Shown here piece after piece: positions 45,415-57,375 of a stretch of 64,000 nucleotides of DNA. The notes below the pieces were generated by a model. That model made no database searches and was not told where the DNA came from. It saw only the letters and a list, made by a program, of their open reading frames with translations. Positions within the stretch are counted from its first letter, which is position 1. Every line of letters starts with the position of its first letter. The DNA is from Rhizomys pruinosus (Eukaryota; Chordata; Mammalia; Rodentia; Spalacidae): the NCBI GenBank assembly GCA_009823505.1, contig VZQC01001600.1:504545-568544 (forward strand), written 5' to 3'. The translations under genes and the position numbers were made by a program.

Positions 45415-45666
45415 GGCTGGAGAGATAGCCTAGTGGTTAAGAGCACCAACCACTCTTACAGAGGACCCGGGTTTGATCCCCAGCACCCACATGGTGGCCG
45501 AGAACCGTCTGAAACTCCAATTCCAGGAGAACTCCAGTTCCAGGGGAATCCGATACCCTCTTCTGACCTCCGCGGCGTTGCACGACACGGGTGCACAAAC
45601 TTGCATGCAGACAGTACATTCATACACATACAGAAATAAATAAAATTAATAAAAAAATTAAAAAAA
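45415..45666 (+). mobile_element. Young B2-type SINE, forward
   Basis: The clearest forward copy: head 'gggctggagagatagcctag', B-box region 'gggtttgatcccc', the 17-bp tandem duplication at about 45511-45544, CpG-rich body and an A-rich tail. 'aagtgaaat' occurs on both sides. Confidence 0.95.
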
Positions 45667-45800
45667 GAAGTGAAATTCAAGGAACATGCTGAGAATACTG
45701 TTTTTGGTTGATGTTTGTGTCTTTTTACTTTTTATTCCAATTAGTTGAAATTTTTGTACCAATTATACTTAATAGATTTAGAACACTGTCTTCTAATCTT

Positions 45801-46030
45801 TTTTTTTTTTTTTTTTTTGCCTGCTGAAAGTCAATGCTTTATTACTTTCACAGTCAAAAGAGATTTTTTTAGCATTTAGCCTTCTAGCACTGTGCATTTT
45901 TTGGAAAAGGCAAATGAAGACTATTTGCTCTCTGTTTGAGGATTCTGATCTCTAACCTGCATTTCTTTTCTAAACACCAGTGATTCATACCATACTAGTA
46001 TTTGCAAATAGCTTGTATTTTTTTAAAATC
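45801..46030 (-). pseudogene. Probable retropseudogene (mRNA 3' UTR fragment), gene unknown
   Basis: A poly(T) of about 18 bases at its left edge. On the minus strand an AATAAA signal lies about 20 bases before the poly(A) ('gtaataaagcattgac' then 'tttcagcaggc'), as in a processed polyadenylated transcript. No coding part or target duplication was found, so length and source gene are uncertain. It could also be the end of an unrecognised retroposon. Confidence 0.45.
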
Positions 46031-46039
46031 TCAAACAGA

Positions 46040-46186
46040 CTGGTGTGGTGGTGCACGCCTTTAACCTGAGCACTCGGAGGCAGAGGCTGGTGGATCTCAG
46101 TGAGTTCAAAGTCAGCCTGGTCTACACAGTGAGTTCCAGGACAGCTGGGTCTACAAGGAGACCCTGTCTCAAAAAGACCAGAACAC
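46040..46186 (+). mobile_element. B1 SINE
   Basis: Forward B1, 'actggtgtggtggtgcacgc' to 'gtctcaaaaagaccag'. Confidence 0.92.
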
Positions 46187-46189
46187 AAA

Positions 46190-46345
46190 CGCCTTTAATC
46201 CTAGCACTTGGGAGGCAGAGGCAGGTGGATCTTTGTGAGTTCAAGGCCAGCCTGGTCTACAGAGTGAGTTCCAGGACAGCTGGGGCTACAGGGAGACCCT
46301 GTCTTGAAAAGACCAAAGGAAAAAAAAAAGACCAAAACAAAAAAC
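46190..46345 (+). mobile_element. B1 SINE lacking the first ~18 bases, tandem to previous
   Basis: Starts at 'cgcctttaatcctagcactt' directly after the tail of the preceding B1. It is either a 5'-truncated insertion or the product of B1-B1 recombination. Confidence 0.92.
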
Positions 46346-46529
46346 CCAAAACTCAAACATGTGGAAAATGAATTTCTTCACTTCGTTTCTCCAAATCTGT
46401 TATTTCTGATGTTGTCTTGACTTAGTGAATCACCATGGTTCTTCCTGTTCTCCCAGTGTCCACAGGCAGCTTCCCTGTGCTTTCTTCTCGGAACAGAACA
46501 CCTTACTGCTCTTCTAGTTTATCTCTGGT

Positions 46530-46860
46530 TTGTGTATTCTGTGTCCTCAGAGCGTTTCCTGCACACTCTCTTCCTTTCTCTCCACCCTATACTGCTTCGA
46601 TCCCTGTTCTCCTCATGTACTCTCTGCTTTTTTTGGAAAAAGAAATCTACCCTGTCTCCTTGCTTCTATCTTAGTATCAGTTCAATGCATCTTTCTCATG
46701 TTTGTAGGAATTTCTTCTTGAAGTACCAGACGTATCACACTCTTCAGTTACTTCAAGTTTCAGTGGCTTCCTGTTGTCCAGGTGATAAAGTTGATTCATT
46801 AAAATCCGCATGTCCAGGGGCCATTGCCTGGCCTTATCGCATGCTGGGATCATTGGAGGG
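46530..46860 (+). mobile_element. Possible L2 LINE 3' fragment
   Basis: 'agtggcttcctgttgtccag' and 'aggggccattgcctggcctt' follow the L2 3' region in order. It is diverged. A 124-codon frame here (46532-46906) is treated as incidental. Confidence 0.45.
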
Positions 46861-47285
46861 TAGTGTGAAATTCACCACTGTCCTTTGTTTTGGAGATTAT
46901 TTTTGAGCAAGTAATCCATCCTATACAAATAGCTGATTAACTGTGTGTGTTCCCCTTGCCCATATGGCTGCAGGTGTAAATAAACTGCATTCCCCCATTG
47001 CTAAACAGTAATAAAATTTGAAAAGTAAAAAAAAAATCCTCTCTGCAAAGTCTCCCTTGGTCTGGTTTCTGGTTAATTATTCTCTAAACCACCCATTCTG
47101 TACAGGTTTTTTACCTTAAATGTAAGCCAGCTAGCACTTCTTGTGGCTCCCCTCCTTCTGCTAGCTGGTTTTACACCTCCTTTTTGTTCTGCTTTTTTTC
47201 TGACTTGGATTGCCTTTTCCCCAGTTTTCTATGTATCAAGCACTGCTTCATCTTTCCACTATGTGCATTGCATTTGAGAGCTTAT
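46861..47285. other. Unassigned stretch
   Basis: Nothing recognised. Confidence 0.4.
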
Positions 47286-47289
47286 ATTC

Positions 47290-47495
47290 TAGAGACAGTT
47301 GGACCTGAGGCTCAGTTCTGGATCCCCAATTAATTAGCTATGTAGTTTGATCAATTCATTTAACTTTCCTGAACCCCAGTTTCCTTACTTTAAACCCGGG
47401 GACAATAATATCTACTTTAAATAGCCATTGCAAGGGCTAAATAAAGTGAACTATGGGATTTAAAGTGCTTAACAGCATGCTTGAAACATTGTAAT
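47290..47495 (+). mobile_element. MIR SINE
   Basis: Good MIR order: 'tagctatgtagtttgatcaa', 'cagtttccttactttaaacc', 'ggacaataatatctacttta', then 'taaagtgcttaacagcatgc'. Confidence 0.8.
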
Positions 47496-48838
47496 TCCAG
47501 CTTCTATAGTCAATTTAACTTCATGGGTCCAAATGTTTTTGAACATCTTCCCCTCAGTCGGAATAAGTCATTGTGGGACTAGCATCTGTTTTAACCATAA
47601 ACCTACCCATCTGTAGCTGCTGTGGGGTGATGCGGCTTGGTTCTGCTAACCATGCAGAAGTGGGCAAGGGGGAGCGCGGGGCTGGTGGTAAGCTTGTTTC
47701 TTTCCATTGAGCTCCGGTGTCTCCATTTATCTGGAGCACCATTGCCTCTCTTTACCCTGGAAACTGCAGTTAAAGGAGAATACTCAATGAAACCACTTAG
47801 GGTTTCTCTATCACTGGCAAGACTGACCTTGACAACTTCCTCTAGAGGCACATCAAGCAGGAACATCCCCTATGTCCCCTTGATGTCTGAGTCTCAAGAA
47901 GACAAGATTCTACTAATCACCATCGGCACTTTCCCAATCACCACCTTATCCTTTGCTTTACCAACTCTAGAGGAGGTCCTGGTTTCCTGCCATTGACATC
48001 AATGTGATGTCTTGGACTCCTCTTTTCCCTTGTAGCTATTAGGTATGTAGTTAGCAATTATCTATATTAAGTTTTCTCTAGTAAAAGCTAGTGGGGTCTG
48101 TATATAGTAACTGAATGGCAGCACTCACTACCTCCTCTGCTTCCCCCCCTTTCTCACCCACCTTTGCTTTTGTGTCTCAGGTGACATAGTAGCCCATGTA
48201 GGTGAGAGCACCTGTACAGAGGTGACTGAACATCTTCACCTGACACGTTCTCTTCAGGACCCACTCTTAGTATTTCGCATTTTGTACTCATTTTCATTCA
48301 TTGCTACATTTATATTCTCTTTTCTCTGTATTTGCCAGCTATATGTGTTTGTGCTTTTGAGTGAACTGAATGCACAGTGCTATAAACTTGATCTGTGCAG
48401 CAAGTCAACCGATGAAAACAAATGAGAGGTGTTAAAACCTGTGTACTTCATAAGCTTTTGGTTTTCAAGATGTACTAACACAAATCATTTTTTGAATATA
48501 AATCTTTCAACAAGTTGAAAGATTTTGTAACCAGAAGAGGGACACATGATTAGCAGCTGGGAGGGCTAGATGCTGTATCTTTTTATTTCACATTAATTTG
48601 TGAAACTCAGTCTATTAATCTTCTCTATTAATAAAACATTTGTAATAATTATACCTATATTTGTCAGAGATATTTAATGTATACATAAACTCACATTTAG
48701 ATGACACACACATATACATATTTATCAGTTATTAGGGCTTAAAGAAATTGAAGACTAAACATAGTGGTTAACATACTTTACAGTTATAAAAGAAGCACAG
48801 CTATGTAGAAAATCTTAGTCACCTCAACTGAACATTAA
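47496..48838. other. Unassigned single-copy-looking stretch
   Basis: About 1.3 kb. Overlapping frames on opposite strands (47637-47996 plus, 47603-47866 minus) have no recognisable domain. Confidence 0.4.
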
Positions 48839-48852
48839 AACAATTAATTGGG

Positions 48853-49000
48853 GGCTGGGCGTGCATGCCTTTAATCCCAGCACTTGGGAGGCAGAGGCAG
48901 ATGAATATCTGTGAGTTCAAGGCAAGCCTGGTTTATATCATGAGTTCCAGGACAGCTGGGGCTACAGGGAGACCCTGTCTTGAAAAGACAAAACACACAC

Positions 49001-49041
<41 letters not shown>
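48853..49041 (+). mobile_element. B1 SINE with CA-expanded tail and target duplication
   Basis: Forward B1, flanked by 'aacaattaattggg' at 48839-48852 and 49042-49055. The tail carries a CA run (48991-49038). Confidence 0.94.
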
Positions 49042-49055
49042 AACAATTAATTGGG

Positions 49056-50573
49056 TTTCACCAAATAAATACTATTAAACAAAAGATGGGTGAGTTTGAA
49101 CAACACAATACATTGTTATATAACAGAAAGAGCTTTGCTGTGTTTAAAGAAAGTGGTCTACAATATAAAGGAACAATGAAGTAACTTGTGTAGATGAGTT
49201 GGGCTATGAAGAATCATTTCATTTCTAATACTGGTGGATGAGGGAGCCAAGTAACAAATTGCAAATCATTTCAGTTTTCAAGTTGGATCAATGTTTGCTA
49301 TCATTGAGAATTTTCTTGAGTAATTTTGGTTTTGAGAAAATTAGAATTGATTTATTTGTAATATAGAATTCCTAATGGAAATGACTAGAAGCTATGTTGA
49401 ATATAAACTAAAATATAGATTTGTTGTCCCAAACCTTCAAAGACATCACTTGTGAAAGAAAAAGCATTGATCAGTGGTTAACCCAGTCTTTCATCTGAGT
49501 GGCTATGAATGATATCTAGAGTGGATGGTATCTAAAGCATAGCAAGACAAACTGTGTTCACATGTGCCTAGACAGAGTCAAAGAATTCAACAAACTCCAA
49601 TGAAACGCCAGATAATTCTACCTTTTAGATATATTTGGCAATTCAAATACCATCAAAAGAATGCTATACCTCTTAGAGAGGCAAAAAAACCCCATATAAA
49701 TATATTTTTTGAGCAACTAGGCAATTTGAGTTCCAATCATTTAATTTTCCCTTAAAAAATGTTACACAGTAAAGTCAAATGGAAGCCATCAAAAATAATG
49801 AACATACATTTGAAACAGACTCTGGCAGTTAATTTCAGATAATAAGATGTTTGGTTTTCTCTACTATAGCTTTTCTTCATAGATGTACATGAATGATATT
49901 CTGGGACTATTGAAAGTTTCAAATGTATGAGGATTTCCAGGAATAAATAACAATGCTCTGCAATGTATTCATATGTAAAGAAATGCCAGTCAACAGAAAA
50001 CATTTATGAGACTGTTCTTCCTCAGTCCTAACATGTGATGGGAGCTGGAAGATGGACAACAACACACCCTGACTGGGCTGTATTTGCAATGAAGTGTGAG
50101 AACTTTGAAATTCTCAGTTTACCATGGCTAGAAGGGAGAATTGAAACACTTAGAGATTTATTATTTTCCATGTTGATTATATTCTGGTCACCACGCCTTT
50201 CTTTTTTGTAGCTGCCCATTATGGCACACCCAGAGCTATAATGTGTAATCTATTCATAATGTGTAATCTATTCTTGGGTCCTATAACTAACCTTAGCAAA
50301 GGGATGATTGCCAGTCGTCCCCCCACCCCCCGCACTCCATCTTCAGGAGCAGTTATGCTGTTCTCAGGATCTGAGACCTGGGCCATGCTGGCAGCTGTCA
50401 CTACCTGGACAACGGTATGGCACCTCTGAAGTTGCTGTGGGATGGCGTGGCTATTTGAGACAGAAGTCATCCTATGAGGGAGGTGCTCTTTATTTTGTTT
50501 GTACTAACTATGCTGAGGAATAAAAAAGAAACTCGAAGGCAATGTTTGACTTTAGTGGAATGCCTCAGGGAAC
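49056..50573. other. Unassigned single-copy-looking stretch
   Basis: About 1.5 kb, AT-rich, with no recognised repeat or coding signal. Confidence 0.4.
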
Positions 50574-50653
50574 CTTCCTTCCTTCCTTCCTTCCTTCCTT
50601 CCTTCCTTCCTTCCTTCCTTCCTTCCTTCCTTCCTTCCTTCCTTCCTTCCTTC
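50574..50653. repeat. (TTCC)n microsatellite
   Basis: Uninterrupted run of about 20 units. The KEGR-type repeats in the minus frame are its translation. Confidence 0.99.
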
Positions 50654-50844
50654 AATACAGCCAAGTTCTGAAGCTTCTCATGCAGAAGAAAGCACACTAG
50701 TATCAGGCAGCAGGGACAATGAAGCGCTGGGTCCCTTTCTTCATTTGGGCCATAGCCTAATGGCTTATAAACAGCAGAAAGTAATTTTGTTCTGAAGTCA
50801 GTGATGCTGAGATCAGGGTGCATGAGGAAGCTTCACTGGTAAGA

Positions 50845-51500
50845 GTTGAGAGATGCATTCCACTATACGCCATGTTCCTTAAGTGTAGAGGTTCCATTGC
50901 AGATGTGTCACTTAGGACTGGGAATTTCACAGATACTTATTCTCTGTGTGTGATCAGTTGTAGAATTCTGTAATTATCTCCATCTTTTATAAAAAGAAGC
51001 TTCTTTGATGAATGGTGACTAAGTATAAGGATCCATATTTAGCGTACAGTAAGAAATGATGTCTGTCTGGGAATGTGGCAGAGGTACAGTTTTCTCTAGG
51101 CTCTGTGACCTCTCTAGCTATATGTATTTGGCTATGTTTACAGTGACATATGAGTTCCTTTCCGTTGAATGGGCTTTAAGTCCAATTAAATAGCTGTTGA
51201 TTATCCCCAAGGTAAAAGTACAACTACTGCACTAATAGAGACAGTTTGTGGTACCTATCATTGTTGTAGTTTTCAGGCTTTATAGCTGCTTTGGGCCATT
51301 AACTGATTTTCTCCCTTAGCAGCTTGCATAGAGTCCTCAAAAACTATGAGGGCCAGAATCAGGGAGGAGGCTTCCAGGTCCATTCCAGCTCTGCTGTTCC
51401 AAGTCCTGTGTGCTAAGTACGTCCTGTCTTTAGGAATAAGATCTTCCTTCAAGTTCTGAGAGGTAATCGAGGGCTGTGGCAATAGCCTGTGTTATTTTGA
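50845..51500 (-). mobile_element. Old L1 3' UTR (Lx-like), longest diverged copy
   Basis: Follows the Lx-like repeat in reverse: 'gtgtgtgatcagttgtagaa', 'aaaaagaagcttctttgatg', 'gtgacctctctagctatatg', 'aatgggctttaagtccaatt', 'tagcagcttgcatagagtcc'. Confidence 0.65.
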
Positions 51501-51685
51501 GAATTTCTTGGACTATCCTGACAAACAACTCAAAAGGAGGTTTCTCCTGTCTGGAACTATGCTTTTTGTTATATAGCTTTCAGCTGTACAGATGTACTCA
51601 TGTACAGATATTGTATGTTTATTTTTCAGTAGGCTTTTGAACTAATACTTTTCCCTCTGGCTTTTCATACCACCTAAGTATTATT

Positions 51686-51934
51686 ATTATTATTTTAAAT
51701 TTTATTTATTTTTGTATGTGTATGAATGTACTGTCTGCATGTAGGTTTGTGCACCCGTGTCGTGCAATGCCGCGGAGGTCAGAAGAGGGTCTCGGATAAA
51801 CCCTGGAACTGGAGTTCTCCTGGAATTGGAGTTACAGCCGGTTCTTAGCCTCCATGTGGGTGCTGGGGATCAAACCTGGGTCCTCTGCAAGAGCAGTCGG
51901 TGCTCTTAACTGCTAGGCTATCTCTCCAGCCCAT
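51686..51934 (-). mobile_element. Young B2-type SINE with target duplication
   Basis: Reverse B2 with the 17-bp duplication. 'acctaagtattatt' flanks it at 51672-51685 and 51935-51948. Confidence 0.95.
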
Positions 51935-51948
51935 ACCTAAGTATTATT

Positions 51949-52130
51949 TATCTTTCCTTTCTTTCTCCCTTTCTAACCCACCTTCCTCCTTCCCCAGTTA
52001 AAGTATCCCAATTTCCCCCACTTCTCCCTTGATAATTCCTGTTATCTCCCCTCTTTTTTGAGCTCCTTCTTCCACTACCCCCATGGTTCTTTGCATATCC
52101 TTCGCTCTTCCCTTCCCAGTTAAATACCCC
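51949..52130. other. Pyrimidine-rich stretch
   Basis: C/T-rich, no feature recognised. Confidence 0.5.
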
Positions 52131-52277
52131 CTAAAGGGGTTAGTTCTATTCAGGAGTACTTAACCTTCATGGTCTAATGCTTCCCAAACCCTCTCCTCCT
52201 AAAGCACTACTTTGGAGGTTATGATTTCAACATATACGTTTGGGGGTGGCAACAAACACATTTAATCCATAACAGCC
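52131..52277 (-). mobile_element. MaLR/MLT-type LTR fragment
   Basis: On the minus strand, an LTR 5' start: 'ctgttatggattaaatgtg', 'cgtatatgttgaaatcataa', 'ggaggagagggtttgg'. Confidence 0.6.
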
Positions 52278-52776
52278 TTGGTCCTCTGAGAGTCTGGAAT
52301 CTTGAAAACAGGAATTAATCTCTTTGCAATGTCACAAGTGCTTACTTGTAGAATGGATTCTGGCCAATATTTTTTCTGAGTGTTTATTAATGTACTTTTA
52401 TCAATTTGAGCACTCTTCCTGTCAGGCCCTTGGCAAACAAAACTACTACTTGACTTGGAAGGGTAGAGATTCCTTCCCTGATTTCCTCGTCCATCTGGAC
52501 GAGCAGCATAAAAGGTTAGGGTCAGACAGAGCATTTTCTTTTTATAGAATTAAAGCAGCTGAGAAGAAGCTAGCTGGGGCCTATAATCAGCCTGGAAACT
52601 CCAACTGAATGGCTGTTAAAGGAGACAGTATTAGAGATAATCTGAGAGAGAGGTTTGACAAGCTTTTGGGTTCAAGTCTCAGATGGCACCACACACTCAT
52701 GTTAACTCCTCACTGCTTCTTACCTCAGCCTGTAATGAACTGATCTTCAGGTGAGATGAATGAGTTCATCTCTTGT

Positions 52777-52779
<3 letters not shown>
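52278..52779. other. Unassigned stretch
   Basis: Nothing recognised. A 94-codon frame (52324-52608) has no domain I know. Confidence 0.4.

Positions 52780-52825
<46 letters not shown>
52780..52825. repeat. (CT)n microsatellite
   Basis: Pure CT run at the tail side of a B2 fragment. Confidence 0.98.
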
Positions 52826-52828
<3 letters not shown>

Positions 52829-52905
52829 CATTTTATTTTCTGTGGACGAGTATTATGCCTGCATGTAGGTAGGTGTACCCATGTCGTGCAATGCCCTCAG
52901 GCAGT
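52826..52905 (-). mobile_element. B2-type SINE, tail fragment
   Basis: Reverse 3' part only ('gcctgcatgtaggtaggtgt', 'catgtcgtgcaatgccctca'). Confidence 0.75.
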
Positions 52906-53149
52906 ACAGGCCAGAACCAAGGGCAGGTAAAACTTCAAAGTTTGGCTCTAATTATCATTTCTGCCAGCGGTCCTTGCTTCCTAAAATCTTTACAGCCTTC
53001 AAAATATCACCACTAACCACTAACTAGGAAGAGTTTAAAACTTGAGCCAGTCGGGGGTGGGGGCATTTTAGACTCAACGATAACACCTGGTTAAATAAGA
53101 CTACCTCATACCCCTATCATAACTGTCAGGAGAGACTACTGTGGAATGT
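52906..53149. other. Unassigned
   Basis: Nothing recognised. Confidence 0.4.
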
Positions 53150-53325
53150 GTCTCTCACTAGAGTTCTTACTTCTCATTACTGCACTGATCTTGCTTTTAC
53201 CTATGGACAGTAAGCATCATGGGACTAGAGACTTCTACTTTTCTTTCTGCTCCTGGAGCTGGTTTAGTGCCTAGCACATGGTAGTATGGTTCAAAAAATT
53301 CTTGAACTAATATAAATCTGGTGAG
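53150..53325 (+). mobile_element. Possible L2 3' end
   Basis: 'tagtgcctagcacatggtag' and 'aaattcttgaactaat' resemble the L2 3' terminus, with a plausible diverged lead-in. Confidence 0.5.
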
Positions 53326-56304
53326 GAAGTGTGTGTCTAGTAAGAATTACCTCATTACAATAGAATTCCATTGTGTAATTTTTGTTTGATGTCCAAGTTC
53401 AAGCAAGTCATTTTACTTATCTGAAAGAGATGATGTCATTTTATAATCTTTTGATTAAATCAACTGTACCAGCATTTCTTTTCAAATATATCATCGTATT
53501 ATTCTATAGTTCAGTCATCTCTCTCTAGGTAATAAGGAGCCCTGAACTCTAAGGGACAAAAGCTCTTCATAATTCCAATGTATTTTACTCAAAGTATAAT
53601 ATAAGTTTTTTTTTCAGGTAAAAATTATGTTGCATTAAAAAAATCAAGCGAAGGTTAACATTATCATTCATAGTAGAATTTGTGTTCCTGTTAAAACTCT
53701 TTGAGTATCATTTATTTGTGACCTATTTAAAAAATATAAATATTAAATGATTTCCTCTCTCAATGAGTAATCCAGAAAAGAAAGTAATGAGGCATACATG
53801 AAGCAAGTTAATATAGACAGAGAAAGTGACATCATTATGCCACTGGTACTAAGACCATGATCCCTCTCAGGAAGATGATCTGAGGTGACTTCTTGGTATT
53901 GATGGTGCTTACTCGCTTATAACCTACTAACAAACATAGACTGGTGAGTCTCTCCACTGCTGAGGGTGAGGTTCCTTAGGGAATTTTATCATAATAGCCA
54001 GTGACATTAACTGCATTTGAGATGGTTGCTCATAAGAGTTGGAAGAATTTGTTCACTGTAAATTGTCAAAGAATAAAATTTTTCAGATGATTGCAATGGG
54101 AAAACCAAGTTAATTGAATTATATACGTGGTATGTAATATCATAAATATGTAAGTATTTATTAGACATGAACCATTTCATCACTAATAAAATTATCCTCA
54201 TTTTGAAAATTGTCCTTGATTTTAAAATAAGCTCTTCTCTTTTGATCAGATAATCAGAGGAGTTATTTCATAAATATCAATATCTTTCAAAACAGTTCTC
54301 AGGACTCTCTGGAAAATCAGGGGCAGCGTCCTCATTGGTTAAAACCATTCATCCATTTTCTTTTATTCATTGGACATCATGTCTGCAGATCTTATGTAAT
54401 GGGTGGACATACCCAAACTGAGTTGTGTCTGCTCTGGTTTGGAGAATCATACCTGGGAGGTGGAAAGAACATGGGGAGGATGGAAAGTCAGGCTTCCCTT
54501 CCCCCAAGTTTTGAACTACAAAGCATACTGTTCATTTTTAGATATTGAGCTAACATGGAAAGTCTTGCCTTCTATTTCTTTTTCAGAGCATATAAGATAC
54601 TATAGGAATAAAAATAACTCCCTGGGAAGCATAAAAATTTTAATAAAAATGTAAATTATTTTAGCATTAGCACTAAACTTCAGATTAGTGTGCTTGGTAG
54701 TGATTGATGAACATGTAGCAAAAGTGTTAGAAATGGAACGATTTCTTAAACTTGAGAGACAGCAGCACATTATTACCTGGAAGTCATTTCATTAAAGGTA
54801 AACATTTGTTTTATTCTCTAGATTCATACTTCATGTAAAGTCAAAGATGAAAGTAAGGTAATTAGTTTCAGTGGAATTTGTGTCTCTGCTCCATAAAGGT
54901 CATCTAAATGTTCCCAGATGTTATGATTAATTTTTATTATTGCTCTTATCTTTTTTCCAGTTCCCCATTTTCCTTCTCTTTCCCTGTTCTATCAGGACAA
55001 ATTGCACTTCATCTCTATGGACCAAGAGTATAACTACTTTCAATGGAAAAGTTTTATTTAAACCTCATTCCCTCCTCATCTTTTTGCCTGTATGTCTCCA
55101 TTTTCTGCTTGTTCAAAGCTCTACTCAGATTATTTTTTTCTGAGCTGTTTGGAAAAATCAAATGTCTCAGCCTTTAGTCTTTCAAATATTATCTTCATAT
55201 TCTTCAAACCATCTGAACATTAGTCTTTGATTCTCTTAGTTTCTAAATTTAATTTGTAGCTGTTTCTTCTCATGATTCTTTATTACACTTTAAAAGCAGG
55301 GATTTGGAAAACAGATAATCTGAGGGAGTTTAGTAAGGGATTGTTTACCAGAGTAAAAGAAGCCTGGATTGCTTCAAGAGACCATAAGGCAAGTAACGAC
55401 GACTCTTGTCTCTAGGCCTGAAGGGTATGGTGAGCAGTCCTAAGGTGGTCCTCGCTGATTCTCACCTTCCAGACTACTATGTCCATCCATACCTTTGTAT
55501 CTTGGCAAGGGAAAGGGATATCACTTCTAAGTTTACAAAAAGACTATGCTCTGTGTCTTGCTTGTTATTTCACTTGCATTCAGGGAAGTCGCTACCACTG
55601 TTCAGGACAAGAAATCAAGGGATGCATCAGCCCAACCATAAATGGAGGATGGAATCTTGTCAAATTCCATCAGGTGAAACCATAGTTTAGCTAAGGACTT
55701 GATGACTGTCTTGCAAGAGACGTTGAGACAAAGGCACACAGTGACATCAGAGTGCTTGGTGTTTTAAACAACATGATTTTGGAGCCGCACATTATATAGC
55801 AGTAGATAACTAATCCAGTGGGAAAAGGGAAGAGACAGAGCTGTGTGGAGATCTGCTGGGAGCTGTTTTACAATTAAGTGTCACACCCAATCTTCAGGGG
55901 AGTGGGACAATAAAAAAATATCCTGACTTCACTTCCTGTCTCTGGGCTCTGCTGTGGATTCCTGTCTGCTGGAAACTGTCAGAATAGGGGAGACAAAATA
56001 GATCTTTGATGAGGTACACATGGGCTAGTCTCCATAGTTCAAGACAAGACAAAGGGATACATGTAGCCCAAGGAAAGAATGAAGTCACTTACACTCATTA
56101 TTAGGCTTAAAAGCTCTTTGCTATTAATATGATTGAAATCTTCCCTGCTCCCTGAGGTATTCTCCCCTTATCCAGAGAGAGTCATGACCCTCATTTGGGG
56201 GCCATTATTCTCAGGCAATTTCTAAATTTTGCTTGTTTATTTAGGTTTCATGATCAGTGTACCCTATAGAATCCCAAACATGTAAAACATTGTTTTATCC
56301 TTGA
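53326..56304. other. Repeat-poor AT-rich stretch of about 3 kb
   Basis: No SINE, L1 or LTR that I recognise. The open frames stay below 100 codons and have no recognisable domains. It is the longest repeat-free stretch in the window. Confidence 0.45.
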
Positions 56305-56519
56305 CTTTAAAAAATATTTATTTATGTGCATGAGTGTTTTTTCTGCATCTATGTTAAGTGCACCTGTTTCATGCCATGCCTGTGGAGGCCAGAAAAAGGC
56401 ATCAGATCTCTTAGCCCTGGAGTTATAGATAGTTGTTAGCTGCCATGCAGGTGCTGGGAATGAAATGTGTCCACTGTAAGAACAGCCAGTCTCTTAACCA
56501 CTGTGCCATCTCTATAGCC
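56305..56519 (-). mobile_element. B3/B2-type SINE
   Basis: Reverse SINE with the head 'accactgtgccatctctata' and an AT-rich tail. Confidence 0.87.
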
Positions 56520-57175
56520 TGTATCCTTGATTATTTTATCTTGTTATTTTTGTGTATAAGATTGCCGGTCTGAGTGCACCAGGGAATACCTCATCAAATT
56601 ATACTGGCCATATTGAAAAATGCTTTCCCATGATATTGATGCCTAACAAACTTAGTGTAAATGCCCCAAAAGTGAGGTAAATATTTTAGGCTTTGGGAAC
56701 TAGAGGGTTTCTGTCACAAACTTTGCATTTATGCTTTAACTAATGTCACAAGAGAGATGTTCTATGATGGGCAGGGGCCAAGGGATTCCAAAGGAAAAGT
56801 ATGTGAAGTGAATGACAGTCCTTGGGGAAACTGAGGGTGAAACATAAGAATGAAGTTGGCTCTGGGCCCATTTTACCCAATAAATGAGAGGGAGGTGAAT
56901 AAATGTCAGCTAAGTGATCTGCATCTTCTATGGATTCTATGGATTCACAATGTCCATTTAAAAATCTGAGATGTTCTGGAGTAAAAGCAGTTGTGATAAC
57001 AGTGGTGAAATCCTGTTTCATTTTATTTCATCTTACATCCTCCAAATTCCAACTGACCATGTGCCCCTTCCTAAAGACTACCAGCACCCATAGAACCAGC
57101 ATGCCAAGGAGTCTTCTTTGCCATAAGTAATTTTTCTAGTTGTGATCAAATCCTTCCTTTGAAAACAATCTTTAG
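56520..57175. other. Unassigned stretch
   Basis: Nothing recognised. Confidence 0.4.
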
Positions 57176-57344
57176 GGGCTGAAGAGATGGTTAAGAGTAC
57201 TTTCTGCCAATGTAGAAGATCAGAATTCAGTTCTAAGAACTCACATCAGGGGACTCATAACTGCCTGTAACTCTGGCTCCAGGGGATCTGATGCATTCTT
57301 CTGACTCCCTGCAGCAGGCAACTCTACATACATACATACATACA

Positions 57345-57374
<30 letters not shown>
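57176..57374 (+). mobile_element. B3/B2-type SINE with ATAC tail
   Basis: Forward SINE ('ggggctgaagagatggttaa', 'ctccaggggatctgatgcat'), ending in a (ATAC)n run at 57325-57374. Confidence 0.87.

Positions 57375-57375
<1 letters not shown>

Noticed and set aside
45415..45500. tRNA-like A and B boxes in B2, B3 and ID heads
   Set aside because: They are internal pol III promoter remnants of SINEs. None can fold as a functional tRNA gene with an intact anticodon arm, as far as I can tell by eye.
46532..46906. 124-codon plus frame
   Set aside because: It overlaps a probable L2 fragment, and there is no start context, splice site or domain to support a gene.
50467..50823. 118-codon minus frame with KEGR repeats
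   Set aside because: The repeats are the (TTCC)n microsatellite read in reverse, and the rest has no recognisable domain.
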